Assembly (NCBI RefSeq): GCF_016862115.1
Contig: NZ_BOMI01000147.1
Span: 1 to 56,913, forward strand
DNA: 56,913 bases
Direction of reading: 5' to 3'
Source: Paractinoplanes deccanensis
GTDB lineage: Bacteria > Actinomycetota > Actinomycetes > Mycobacteriales > Micromonosporaceae
Shown here: piece by piece, positions 1-7,522 of the stretch
How the letters are laid out: each line of letters begins with the position of its first letter
How positions within the stretch are numbered: the stretch's first letter is position 1
Position numbers and translations under genes: made by a program
Notes under the pieces: generated by a model
What the model was told of the DNA's origin: nothing
Seen by the model: only the letters and a program-made list of their open reading frames with translations
The model's database searches: none

Positions 1-2
1 AG

Positions 3-34
3 GGGGCCATCAGGCCGTACGGCCTGATGGCCCC
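3..34 (-). terminator. Perfect palindromic terminator of the HtrA-like gene
   Basis: A 32-nt perfect palindrome (arms of 16, centre GTAC) starts three bases beyond the minus-strand stop codon of the protease gene. In RNA it would form a very stable GC-rich hairpin. No long U tract follows within the window, as is usual for actinobacterial terminators. Its tight position behind the stop supports the reading frame chosen for the C-terminal part of that gene. Confidence 0.75.
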
Positions 35-36
35 TT

Positions 37-982
37 TCAGTCGAGTTCCGCCGGCACCGTCACCACGTCGACCAGGGCGTTCTTGCGCAGCAATGTCATC
101 GGCAGGTTCTGGCCGATCGCCGGGCCCAGCATGAGCCTCTGCAGCTCCTGCACGGTCTGCACCGGCTTGCCGCCCGCGGTCAGCAGGATGTCGCCCAGGT
201 AGATGCCCGCCTTTGCCGGCCGGGCTTCCCGGGACCACCTCCACGACCCGCAGGCCGAGCTTCTGGTCGATGCGGGCCGCCAGCTGCGGCGGCAGCGGCG
301 TGGGCACGCCGGCGACCCCGAGCCAGGCCCGGCGGACGCGGCCCGAGGCCACCAGCTCGCCGATGATCGAGCGGGTGGTGGCGTTGATCGGCACCGCCAG
401 GCCCAGGCCGTAGCCGGCCACCGCGGTGTTGATGCCGACGACCGTGCCGGTGGAGTCGGCCAGGGCGCCGCCGGAGTTGCCCGGGTTCAGGGCCGCGTCG
501 GTCTGGATGACGCTGTCGATGATGCGGACCCGGCGGCCGTCGCGGGCGGGCAGGGATCTGCCCAGGCCGGACACCACGCCGGCGGTCACCGAGCCGGCCA
601 GGCCCATCGGGTTGCCGACGGCGACCACGAGCTGGCCGATCTGGAGGGCGTCGGCGTTGCCGAGGGGCGCGGCGGGCGCGCCCGAGTTGTGCACCCGGAC
701 CACGGCGAGGTCGGAGAGCGGGTCGGCGCCGATCACCTCGAACTTCGTCTCGGTGCCGTCGGCGAAGGTGGCTGTGCCGCTCGTGGCGCCTGCCACCACG
801 TGCGCGTTGGTCAGGAGGAAGCCGTCGTCGGTGAAGGTGACCGCGGAGCCTGCGCCGGCGCTACGGGCGGTGCGGACGGACAGGGCGGCCACGGAGGGGA
901 GGAGTTTGGTGGCGACGCCGGTCACCACACGGCTGTAGGCATCGAGTGCCCCGGATTCGACACCCGTGTGTTCGGTATCCAT
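37..982 (-). pseudogene. HtrA/DegP-like trypsin-fold serine protease with PDZ domain, frameshifted
   Basis: S1C-family protease. Translating from ATG 982 gives a complete catalytic triad: His61 in NAHVV, Asp91 in SDLAVV and Ser170 in NPGNSGG. A PDZ domain follows. The frame breaks around 214-224, inside the PDZ: upstream reads ...VVEVVPGSPAG, and downstream reads KAGIYLGDILL in a frame shifted by one base. Removing one G from the GGCCGG run would give the canonical PGSPAAKAGIYLGD. The second part ends at TGA 39-37, just before a perfect terminator. Read unshifted, the protein would run off the window without a stop. No signal peptide or membrane segment is visible from ATG 982; an in-frame upstream ATG exists at 1060, and neither has a clear ribosome site. 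The break may be a sequencing error, since both halves look otherwise unconstrained-free of damage, or a recent mutation. Confidence 0.8.
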
Positions 983-1154
983 GACGGTCTCAACATTCCG
1001 TGCCGAGACATCGATGCCGTACGGGTGTCCGCCCATGGCGAACACGTACCGGTCACGCATAGTCGCGGCCGTCGCACAGAAAGTCCGACCGGCCGATGGC
1101 GCCGCGCGGTTGTATGAGTCGTGACGGACGTATGACGAGCCCGGAGGGTAGGGA

Positions 1155-1466
1155 ATGGTCATCGCCGACCGGCCGATGCCAACCGACATCGTGGACCGCC
1201 TCCTGTGGCGGGACGCTCAGAGCATGCTCGGGCGGCACGCCGAAGCGGGGCACGACGGCAACTGTGTCTGGTGTGGATGGCGGTGGCCCTGCGCGCCCCG
1301 CCGGCTCGCCGAGCGGGCCGAGGCGGCCTCGCGGCGGCCCTGGCGGGAAGCGTGGACCGTGCGGCACGACCTGAACAGCATCCGGGCGATGCCCGCCATG
1401 CGCGCCGGCTCCGACGAGCGCCGGAGCAGGGTGAGCAAGCCACGCAACAGCGGTTATTTCAACTGA
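1155..1466 (+). CDS. Small Cys/His-rich conserved actinobacterial protein
   Basis: 103 aa, preceded by GGAGG at 1143-1147 with good spacing to ATG 1155. The N-terminal half is polar. It then carries H28, H33, C37, C40 and C46 (HDGNCVWCGWRWPC), which could bind one metal ion, followed by a basic stretch rich in Arg. I recall similar short proteins with the CVWCG..WPC signature in Micromonosporaceae, without known function. It stands alone, divergent from the protease gene. It is not a classical ribosomal zinc ribbon. Function unknown. Confidence 0.7.
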   Translation: MVIADRPMPTDIVDRLLWRDAQSMLGRHAEAGHDGNCVWCGWRWPCAPRRLAERAEAASRRPWREAWTVRHDLNSIRAMPAMRAGSDERRSRVSKPRNSGYFN

Positions 1467-2002
1467 ATCTTCGACGTCGCCGTTCGCTTGACCTCCCCCG
1501 GCAGGCCACGGCTTCGCAGCCCGGCGACGTCTCCCGGCGGTGAGTTCGCTGCGCCCCGCCAGCGCCGCGGCCTCCCGCATCAGGACCCGCCCTTGTAACT
1601 GGCAGGACCGGCACGCCTCCGCCGGTCCAGCGCCTCCGGCCAGGCGCGACCCCCGGTTCGGGCGGGGCGGTTGGCGGGAGCGCGTGACCACAGGTTCCCC
1701 CGTTCCATCACGGTCGCGCGCTCCCGCCCACCAACGTGAGCTCCCAGCGAAGCTCACCCACGAAGCGCCGGGCCCGCGCCAGCAAGGGCCCGGCAGGACA
1801 AGGAGGCAAGGCAGGACGACCCCGGCGCGCCCGACCCGGCAAGACCGGGCGCACCAAAGGTTAGGTAAGGCTAAGTTGACGTCGCCCGGCGGTCAATCGT
1901 GCGCCGCGCCGCATATGTCACAGGCCGGCGCCGCACACGCCGCCGACACGCTGCCGACCCGCCGCACACGCCACCGGCGGGCGGGCAGAAAGAACGTTCG
2001 TT
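1467..2002. other. 536-bp convergent intergenic region packed with hairpins
   Basis: This lies between the plus-strand small gene and the 3' end of the rnz-GNAT unit. Several strong inverted repeats follow one another. The longest has arms 1673-1689 and 1712-1728 (16 of 17 pairs, extended by GGTTGG/CCAAC). Next come GTGAGCT/AGCTCAC at about 1736-1757, a perfect 9-bp GCCGGGCCC/GGGCCCGGC at 1767-1794, and GCGCCCG/CGGGCGC at 1827-1852. An iron-box-like site follows at 1861-1879. CGTTCG/CGAACG at 1995-2012 surrounds the GNAT stop. I see no convincing coding sequence; open frames across it are low-complexity Arg/Pro/Ala reading. The hairpins could be terminators for both converging transcripts. 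Confidence 0.6.
1861..1879. promoter_or_regulatory. Iron-box-like site (IdeR/DmdR type), orphan
   Basis: TTAGGTAAGGCTAAGTTGA matches the IdeR/DmdR1 consensus TWAGGTWAGSCTWACCTWA at 16 of 19 positions. The left half and centre are perfect; the right half is degenerate. No gene start lies within a few hundred bases in either direction that would make it an ordinary operator. Confidence 0.45.
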
Positions 2003-2545
2003 CTATCGAACGGGAGCGGACCCGGACCGGGCACCGGCCGGCGTGAGCGCCCGCGAATACCGCAACTGCCGCACCGGCACCCCGTTGATCGGCTCGACAC
2101 GGTCCGCGCCGTCCGCCGACCAGCCGCCGCGCTCGTAGAAGCGCCGCGCGACACCGTTCTCCTCGAGCACCCACAGCACCGCCCGCGAGCCGCCCACGGC
2201 GCCGAGCTGATCGAGCGCGTTCACCATCAGGCGGCGCCCGATCCCCGTGCCGACCAGGCCCGGCGCCACGTGGATCGCGTACAGCTCGGCGCATCCCGGC
2301 GTCTCGCTCGGCCCCACGTACGTGAAACCGACGATCTCCCCGTCCCGGTCCGCGACCGTCATCGTGTGGGTCTCGCGCTCCCATTTCCACCGCTCGGCCC
2401 ACCACTCGCCGAACCCCTCCTCGGACCGGGCCGCCAGGATCTCCGGCGCGAGGATGTGGGCATAGGCCGCCACGCGCGAGCGCTGGTGCACCGCCCCCAC
2501 CGCATAGAGATCAAATTCCTCGGCCGTACGGAGGGACAGGCTCAT
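2003..2545 (-). CDS. GNAT family N-acetyltransferase
   Basis: 180 aa. The GNAT core is visible: beta-strand HTMTVADRDGEIVGFTYVG, then ELYAIHVAPGLVGTGIGRRLM containing the acetyl-CoA loop (V..G.G.G..L), then late WVLEENGVARRFYERGGW. Substrate unknown. Its ATG (2545) overlaps the TGA of the upstream rnz gene (shared ATGA), so the two are probably translationally coupled. The C-terminus after RALTPAGARS is short and unconserved, and the stop lies inside a small inverted repeat. Confidence 0.9.
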   Translation of the reverse strand: MSLSLRTAEEFDLYAVGAVHQRSRVAAYAHILAPEILAARSEEGFGEWWAERWKWERETHTMTVADRDGEIVGFTYVGPSETPGCAELYAIHVAPGLVGTGIGRRLMVNALDQLGAVGGSRAVLWVLEENGVARRFYERGGWSADGADRVEPINGVPVRQLRYSRALTPAGARSGSAPVR

Positions 2546-3456
2546 CCCTCGACGGTAGCCGGGCGGCGCGCGGGCACGGTGACGCGCATCAGGTCCTCCG
2601 CGATGACGATCTCGCCGTCGAACTCGGCGCGGGCCTCCTCGAGGAACCGCAGCGGATCGGTGTAGCGCTGCGAGAAGTGCGTCAGCAGCAGCTTCCGTAC
2701 GCCCGACTCGCGCGCGACCGCCCCGGCCTGCGCCGCCGTCAGGTGCCCGACCATCGCGGCCATCTCCGCGTCCTCGGTCAGGAACGTCGACTCGATGACG
2801 AGCAGGTCGACGCCCTCCGCCAGCCGGAACACGTTGTCGCAGAGGCCCGTGTCCATCACGAACGCGAAGCTCTGCCCCGGCCGCTCCACGCTCACCTCGT
2901 CGAGCGTCACGTCACCGAGGCGTCCCTCGCGTTGCAGCGTGCCCACGGCCGGCCCTGCGATGCCGCGCGCGGCCAGCAGCTCGGGCACCAGGCGGCGGGC
3001 GTTCGGTTCGTCGAGGCGATAGCCGTACGTGGGCAGCGAATGCCAGAGGGGCAGCGCCGTGAGGCGCCCCGCGGACGTCTCCACCGCGTGGCTCGCGCCC
3101 TCGACCGGCGACGCGACGATGTCGGCGTTGTCCCAGTAGCTCGTCGCGTGCCGCAGGCGGTCGTAGAACTCCTGACCGGCGGCCGGGTAGTGCACCGCGA
3201 CCGGATGGGTGACCTTGTCGAGCGAGATGCGCTGGAGGATGCCCGGCAGGCCCAGGCTGTGGTCGCCGTGGAAGTGGGTGATGCAGACGCGCCGGATGGG
3301 GGTGACGGCGAGGCCCGCGAACAGCATCTGGCGCTGGGTGCCCTCGCCGGGGTCGAAGAGGATCACCTCGTCGTCCCAGCGCAGGAGGTAGCCGTTGTGG
3401 TTGCGGTGCCGGGTGGGCACCTGGCTCGCGCTTCCCAGTACGACCAGCTCGCGCAT
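2542..3456 (-). CDS. rnz: Ribonuclease Z (tRNA 3' processing endonuclease)
   Basis: 304 aa metallo-beta-lactamase fold enzyme that removes 3' trailers from tRNA precursors. The zinc motif THFHGDHSLG supplies H61, H63, D65 and H66. Later metal ligands are in FVMDTG and LLLTHFSQRY. The exosite/flexible-arm region around residues 150-180 is present, and the length fits the short bacterial RNase Z. I chose MRELVVLGS at 3456 because GGGGA (3467-3463) precedes it by six bases; the frame is open 51 bp further upstream, but that extension is within the structured leader. It is followed directly by the GNAT gene with ATGA overlap. Confidence 0.93.
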   Translation of the reverse strand: MRELVVLGSASQVPTRHRNHNGYLLRWDDEVILFDPGEGTQRQMLFAGLAVTPIRRVCITHFHGDHSLGLPGILQRISLDKVTHPVAVHYPAAGQEFYDRLRHATSYWDNADIVASPVEGASHAVETSAGRLTALPLWHSLPTYGYRLDEPNARRLVPELLAARGIAGPAVGTLQREGRLGDVTLDEVSVERPGQSFAFVMDTGLCDNVFRLAEGVDLLVIESTFLTEDAEMAAMVGHLTAAQAGAVARESGVRKLLLTHFSQRYTDPLRFLEEARAEFDGEIVIAEDLMRVTVPARRPATVEG

Positions 3457-3737
3457 GTGAGATCCCCGGATATGAAGCGACCCCTGGGGACTTCCACGCG
3501 CAAGCACGTGGTCCGGTCGGACAAGGCCGGATCCCCAGGGGTCGGGTGGCTGTCTGGTATTCGCCGAACCGCTGCCACACGGTCTCGACGTACTACTTCG
3601 AACGAAGCTGTCGAGGACAGCGGCTAGCGGACAGCCACCTCACGAGTCCCGTTGCTATACAACTTCGGACCACCTCCCTTCACGTGTACGGCCACGTTAA
3701 CCAGCCGAGGGGCCCTTCGCCAATGCTTTTTGAATCA
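3457..3737 (-). promoter_or_regulatory. Structured leader of rnz with possible Shine-Dalgarno switch
   Basis: On the minus strand a perfect 13-bp stem (CGACCCCTGGGGA at 3544-3532 with TCCCCAGGGGTCG at 3490-3478) closes a loop holding two inner hairpins: GTCC-GACC-GGAC, and CCACGTG-CTTG-CGCGTGG with one G-U pair. Upstream are two more small hairpins at 3608-3620 and 3596-3607. A TATAGC -10-like box at 3659-3654 would give a leader of about 190 nt. The TCCCC of the closing stem can alternatively pair with the ribosome site GGGGA at 3467-3463. It matches no riboswitch class I know. It could also be the terminator of ppk2, which ends at 3738. Confidence 0.45.
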
Positions 3738-4703
3738 CTACAGACGCGGGAATACTCGCGGGGACATTTCGGTGCCTTCCACCGCGAGTGAGGCGGGGCC
3801 GACGATCAGCGGGTCGGGAGCGCCGACGACCTCGGGGTCCTTGTTGGCGTAGTCGAACCGGTTGAGCACGTGGCGCATGGCCTCCAGCCGGGCGCGCTTC
3901 TTGTCGTTGCTCTTCACCACGGTCCACGGCGCGTCGGCGGTGTCGGTGTAGAAGAACATCGCCTCCTTCGCCTCGGTGTAGTCGCCCCACTTGTCGAGCG
4001 AGGCGAGGTCGTTCGGCGAGAGCTTCCACTGCCGTACGGGATCGACCTGGCGGATCGCGAAGCGGGTGCGCTGCTCGCCCTGGGTGACCGAGAACCAGAA
4101 CTTGACCAGGTGGATGCCGGAGCGCACCAGCATGCGCTCGAGCTCGGGGGTCTGCCGCATGAACTCCAGGTACTCCGCGCGGGTGCAGAAGCCCATGACG
4201 CGCTCCACGCCGGCGCGGTTGTACCAGGACCGGTCGAACAGCACGATCTCGCCGGCGGCCGGCAGGTGCTTGATGTAGCGCTGGTAGTACCACTGGGTGC
4301 TCTCGCGCTCGTTCGGCTTCTCCAGCGCGACCACGGAGGCGCCCCGCGGGTTGAGGTGCTCCATGAAGCGCTTGATCGTGCCGCCCTTGCCGGCCGCGTC
4401 CCGGCCCTCGAAGAGGATCAGCAGCCGCTCGCCGGTCTCCTTGCACCAGTTCTGCAGCTTGAGCAGCTCGATCTGGAGCAGCCGCTTGTGGTGGTCGTAG
4501 TCGGCGCGGGGCATCCGCTCGTCGTACGGATAGTCCTCGCGCCAGGTGTCGACCGGGCTGCCGTCCGCGTTGAGCAGCACCGGGTCATCGTCGTCGTCAT
4601 CGGCGACCCGGTAGCCGCCGAGCTCCGCGACGGAACCCTCGTACGGCTCGCTGATCTGCTCTTCGACCTCTTGGAACTCCGCCTCCGCCTGCATGACCGT
4701 CAT
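3738..4703 (-). CDS. ppk2: Polyphosphate kinase 2 family protein
   Basis: 321 aa. PPK2 enzymes transfer phosphate between polyphosphate and nucleotides (typically GDP or ADP). Walker A EGRDAAGKGGT lies at about 99-109, the lid region HLNPRGASVVALEKPNE follows, and Walker B VLFDRSWYNRAG is at about 154-165. The acidic N-terminal extension contains a run of six Asp (about 35-40), which is not part of the catalytic core. The last 30 residues are variable. It is 22 bp downstream of the CYTH-CHAD gene in the same orientation, so the two probably form a polyphosphate operon. Which nucleotide it prefers cannot be told from the sequence. Confidence 0.92.
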   Translation of the reverse strand: MTVMQAEAEFQEVEEQISEPYEGSVAELGGYRVADDDDDDPVLLNADGSPVDTWREDYPYDERMPRADYDHHKRLLQIELLKLQNWCKETGERLLILFEGRDAAGKGGTIKRFMEHLNPRGASVVALEKPNERESTQWYYQRYIKHLPAAGEIVLFDRSWYNRAGVERVMGFCTRAEYLEFMRQTPELERMLVRSGIHLVKFWFSVTQGEQRTRFAIRQVDPVRQWKLSPNDLASLDKWGDYTEAKEAMFFYTDTADAPWTVVKSNDKKRARLEAMRHVLNRFDYANKDPEVVGAPDPLIVGPASLAVEGTEMSPRVFPRL

Positions 4704-4725
4704 ACTTACCCAGCGAAAGTGAACA

Positions 4726-6147
4726 TCAGCCGATCCACTTCCGAAGCTTCTTCGCCCGCGAGGCCTCCACGACCGCCGGCAGCTGCGCGTGGGTCTCGGC
4801 GCCGACCTGCTCCTGGCGGCCGTAGAGCACGCCGAACCAGAAGCCGGAGCCGTCGCGCTCGCCGAGCTCCTGGAGCAGTTCGCGGGCGACCACCGAGTCC
4901 TGGTGGGCGCCGAGGACGTCCTGAAGGTCGGTCAGGGCCTTGACCAGCTGCTTGCCCGGCTTGCCGGCCTGCGCCTCGAAGACCTCGACCGCATAACGAG
5001 CCCTCTTGTACGCCTTGCGCGCCTCGTGCAGCTCCGCGTCGACGCCGTCGGCGAGCGCCTGGTCGAGCAGCCCGTCGGCCTTCGCCAGGCTCTTACGGGC
5101 GCGGGCCAGCGGATCCTTCTCGGCGGTCCGCTGCTCGGCGAGCTCGTCGATGCGGTCGAGCAGGGCGAGGTAGCGCTCGCTCTCCAGGGCCTCGCCGAGG
5201 GCCTGCCGGCCCCGCTCCACCTGGGCGTCGAGGTGCTCGCGGACGCGGGCGGCCACCGGCTCGAACTCGGGTCCCTGGATCTCGGCGAGCAGCTTCTGCT
5301 CCTGCACCTGCCCGTCCCGGACCTCGCCGAGCAGGTCGGCGAGCCACTTGAGCTCGGCGCCGATCTCCTGGGCGTCCGGGAAGGTGCGCTTGAACGTCTT
5401 CAGGGTGCTGCGCAGCCGCCGGGTGCCGACGCGCATCTTGTGCACCGCTTCGGGCTCGCCCTGGCGCACCCCCGGGTCGAACCCGGTGATCGCGTCGCGC
5501 TGCTCACGGGCGTACCGCAGAACCGGATCCTTGGGGGTCTTGGCGGCCTTGCCGGGCCGGGGGTTGCCGAGCGCGCGGGCGACCTTGGAGGGCCCCGCGG
5601 CCGGCCGCGCACCGGCGCTCTCCAGCGCCCGGCCGATCTTGTCGAGCAGGGCCGCGTCACCGTCGACGAGCTCGACCTCGACCTCCTGCCAGCGCTGCTC
5701 CTCGCCGTCCCGCTCGGCGATCACCTGGTCCTGCGCGATCAGGGCGAGCGTGGTGCCGTCGGCCTTCTTGAGCGGCGTCTCGACCCGATGGGTACGAAGC
5801 CGCGCGACCGGCCTGAGCCGCTGCCGCCGGATGATCGACCGGACCAGGCCGGCCAGCTGCTCGGGCACCAGGTCGGGGTTGCCGTTGAGCGGCAGCCGAT
5901 GCTCCTTGCGGCTGAACCCCTCGCCGGGCGTCTTCAGATGCCAGCCGGCGTCGCTGCCCCCGCTGCGCCGGCGCAGGGTCCGCCGGTGCCGCAGCAGGGT
6001 CAGCTCGTCGGTGTCGAAATAGGTCGCATCCAGGTCATGGGTCTGCGCCGCGTCGGCGCTGCTGACTCCCGAGACGCCGGCGAGGTCCGGCAACTCGAAG
6101 CCGTCGGGCACGTCGTATTTACGTTCCGTTTCGCTGGCGATCTCCAT
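4726..6147 (-). CDS. CYTH and CHAD domain protein (polyphosphate-associated)
   Basis: 473 aa. The N-terminal CYTH domain (about 1-200) opens with the EIASETERKYDVP signature (ExExK) of triphosphate-tunnel metalloenzymes. It continues with DATYFDT, RRTLRRRSGG.D.GWHLKTP and EVEVEL. The C-terminal CHAD domain (about 215-465) is helical and rich in conserved His/Arg/Lys, starting AVHKMRVGTRRLRSTLKTF, and includes HEARKAYKRARYAVEVF. CHAD domains bind polyphosphate. The neighbouring ppk2 supports a role in polyphosphate turnover or granule localisation. The metal-binding and phosphate-binding residues look intact, so hydrolytic activity is plausible but unproved. Confidence 0.92.
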   Translation of the reverse strand: MEIASETERKYDVPDGFELPDLAGVSGVSSADAAQTHDLDATYFDTDELTLLRHRRTLRRRSGGSDAGWHLKTPGEGFSRKEHRLPLNGNPDLVPEQLAGLVRSIIRRQRLRPVARLRTHRVETPLKKADGTTLALIAQDQVIAERDGEEQRWQEVEVELVDGDAALLDKIGRALESAGARPAAGPSKVARALGNPRPGKAAKTPKDPVLRYAREQRDAITGFDPGVRQGEPEAVHKMRVGTRRLRSTLKTFKRTFPDAQEIGAELKWLADLLGEVRDGQVQEQKLLAEIQGPEFEPVAARVREHLDAQVERGRQALGEALESERYLALLDRIDELAEQRTAEKDPLARARKSLAKADGLLDQALADGVDAELHEARKAYKRARYAVEVFEAQAGKPGKQLVKALTDLQDVLGAHQDSVVARELLQELGERDGSGFWFGVLYGRQEQVGAETHAQLPAVVEASRAKKLRKWIG

Positions 6148-6269
6148 GCGTTCATGGTGCCCGACTTCTCGCGCTCAACACAGAGAACTGATTGGCAGGT
6201 TGTGCACAGCCGGATCTCAGGAAGACAGGGCATCGTGGAAGGCCACTTCGCCATGCACGGAGGTACCGC

Positions 6270-6434
6270 GTGGAAAAGCCCGACCGTCGCCCGGTGTCGC
6301 TGGCCGGCCTCGGCCTGATCAGCGCCGGGGCCGTCCTCGGCCTGGCGCTCGCCGGCCCGGCCTCGGCCGCACCCTCGACCGACCAGCCGCTGAAGCAGCG
6401 ACCGGCCCCCACGGCCGAAAAGGACCAGCCTTAG
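6270..6434 (+). CDS. Small secreted peptide
   Basis: 54 aa from GTG 6270, preceded by GGAGG (6259-6263) at ideal spacing. It consists almost only of a Sec signal peptide: basic n-region VEKPDRRPVS, hydrophobic core LAGLGLISAGAVLGLALAG and an ASA-A cleavage site near residue 35. A hydrophilic mature tail of about 19 residues follows (PSTDQPLKQRPAPTAEK...). Its TAG shares bases with the TAA of the converging gene at 6431-6754. It sits divergent from the CYTH-CHAD gene. A longer in-frame ATG at 6192 exists but lacks a ribosome site. Function unknown; it could be a signalling or surface peptide. Confidence 0.6.
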   Translation: MEKPDRRPVSLAGLGLISAGAVLGLALAGPASAAPSTDQPLKQRPAPTAEKDQP

Positions 6435-6754
6435 GCCCGTACGGACCTGACGGTCCGCAGGTAGAGCGCCCGCGAATAGGCGGCCGACGCCGCGCTGTAG
6501 TACATGGTCGCCAGCCCGACGTGAAAGCTGTTGTTGGTCAGCGCGTTCTTCGAGTTCGCCGACGCCGCCCACCGGATCTCCGCATCGGACTCGCTGATCC
6601 CCTTGCGGGCACAGCGCAGCCGGTTCATCTCCTTGCCCGTCTTCCACGTCTCCAGCGCCGCCTCGGCCTCCCGCATCATCGCCCGAGCCTGCTCGGCCAG
6701 CGATTCCGCAAGATTCCAGGCGTGACGTTCCTCGTCGTTCGAGAAGGACGGCAT
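6431..6754 (-). CDS. Hypothetical 107-aa helical protein
   Basis: An excellent ribosome site (GGGAGG, minus strand, just upstream of ATG 6754) and plain codon usage make this a real gene. It is predicted all-helical: MPSFSNDEERHAWNLAESLAEQARAMM..., with many charged residues, then a moderately apolar C-terminal helix (GLATMYYSAASAAYSRALYL). No enzyme motif or signal peptide. It converges on, and overlaps by four bases, the small secreted peptide gene. I do not recognise the family. Confidence 0.75.
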   Translation of the reverse strand: MPSFSNDEERHAWNLAESLAEQARAMMREAEAALETWKTGKEMNRLRCARKGISESDAEIRWAASANSKNALTNNSFHVGLATMYYSAASAAYSRALYLRTVRSVRA

Positions 6755-6864
6755 GGTTCACCTCCCGCACTACCGCTACTCGATCTCAGTGTGCGGACGA
6801 TGTCGGGACATGTCGATCTTTTCCACCCTGACGCATGAAATAGCCCGCCGCCGGTTGCAGCCGT

Positions 6865-7521
6865 TCAGGGCCGGGCGCCGCGCAACTCCGAACGCCACTC
6901 CGCGAAGCGGGTACGCACGGCCGCGAGCTGCTCCGGCGTGATGCCATACAGATCGAAGTCGGCATCGGTGATCTGCCTCAGCGCTCCCAGAGCGTCGGCA
7001 AAGATCACCGGGTCGAACCCGTCGTCGGCCCTCGCGGCGAGTTCAAGAAGTCGTTCGCGTGTGTACCGCCCGCTCTGCACCGCGGCGTCGACGTCAAGGA
7101 CGTCACGGGTCTCGGCGTGGCCAAACAGCGCACACATCTTGTTGGCGACGGCGTCGTCCGGATGGAGCACCGGGCCGATGCTCAGCTGAACCGGTTCGTG
7201 GGCTCGCCAGTCGGCGGAAAGCTCCAACTTCTCCGGCTCCGAGCCGGGGCGGCTTCGGTCCGCGAGAAGAAGCCGCGCAAAGGTGTCGTTACGGATCACG
7301 GCCCTCACGGTGTACCCGTGCGCATCCAGGGCCGCGATGACCGTTTCGACGGCCGAAGAAAAGTCGCCGCGGCGCTGCCAGTCGGTGAACAGGTCGACGT
7401 CCCCGCTGAGGCGCTGACCCATGCCGTGGGCGCTCACCGCATATCCGCCGGCGAGGGCGAACCCGTAACCGGCGGCGACTTCCAAAGCGATCTGGGTGAT
7501 GCGGGTGTGGCGAGGGTCCAC
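6865..7521 (-). CDS. AbiEii/AbiGii-like nucleotidyltransferase (toxin-like)
   Basis: 218 aa from GTG 7521. Nucleotidyltransferase fold: FALAGGYAVSAHGMGQRLSGDVDLFTD contains GG followed by the SxDxD metal motif (S-G-D-V-D). The later GPVLHPDDAVANKMCALFGHAETRDVLDVDA segment carries the K...R..D..D pattern of the AbiEii/MenA-like family. Type IV systems of this family use the enzyme to modify tRNA or another target in phage defence or stasis. Directly upstream, separated by a single base, lies a 114-aa gene in the same operon that would be the antitoxin or partner. It differs from classical AbiEi, so assignment as a toxin-antitoxin pair is inferred. Confidence 0.8.
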   Translation of the reverse strand: MDPRHTRITQIALEVAAGYGFALAGGYAVSAHGMGQRLSGDVDLFTDWQRRGDFSSAVETVIAALDAHGYTVRAVIRNDTFARLLLADRSRPGSEPEKLELSADWRAHEPVQLSIGPVLHPDDAVANKMCALFGHAETRDVLDVDAAVQSGRYTRERLLELAARADDGFDPVIFADALGALRQITDADFDLYGITPEQLAAVRTRFAEWRSELRGARP

Positions 7522-7522
7522 C

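Noticed and set aside
1053..1757. Minus-strand frame of 234 codons covering the small Cys-rich gene
   Set aside because: The plus-strand gene has a good ribosome site and conserved motif; the minus frame has neither and crosses hairpins.
1990..2003. LexA/SOS-box-like GAAC-N4-GTTC
   Set aside because: Flanking bases do not fit the actinobacterial consensus (CGAAC-N4-GTTCG), and it sits at a gene end, not at a promoter.
3697..4446. Frame in another register over the 3' part of ppk2
   Set aside because: The PPK2 motifs read through in one frame to a stop at 3738; the other register is a shadow.
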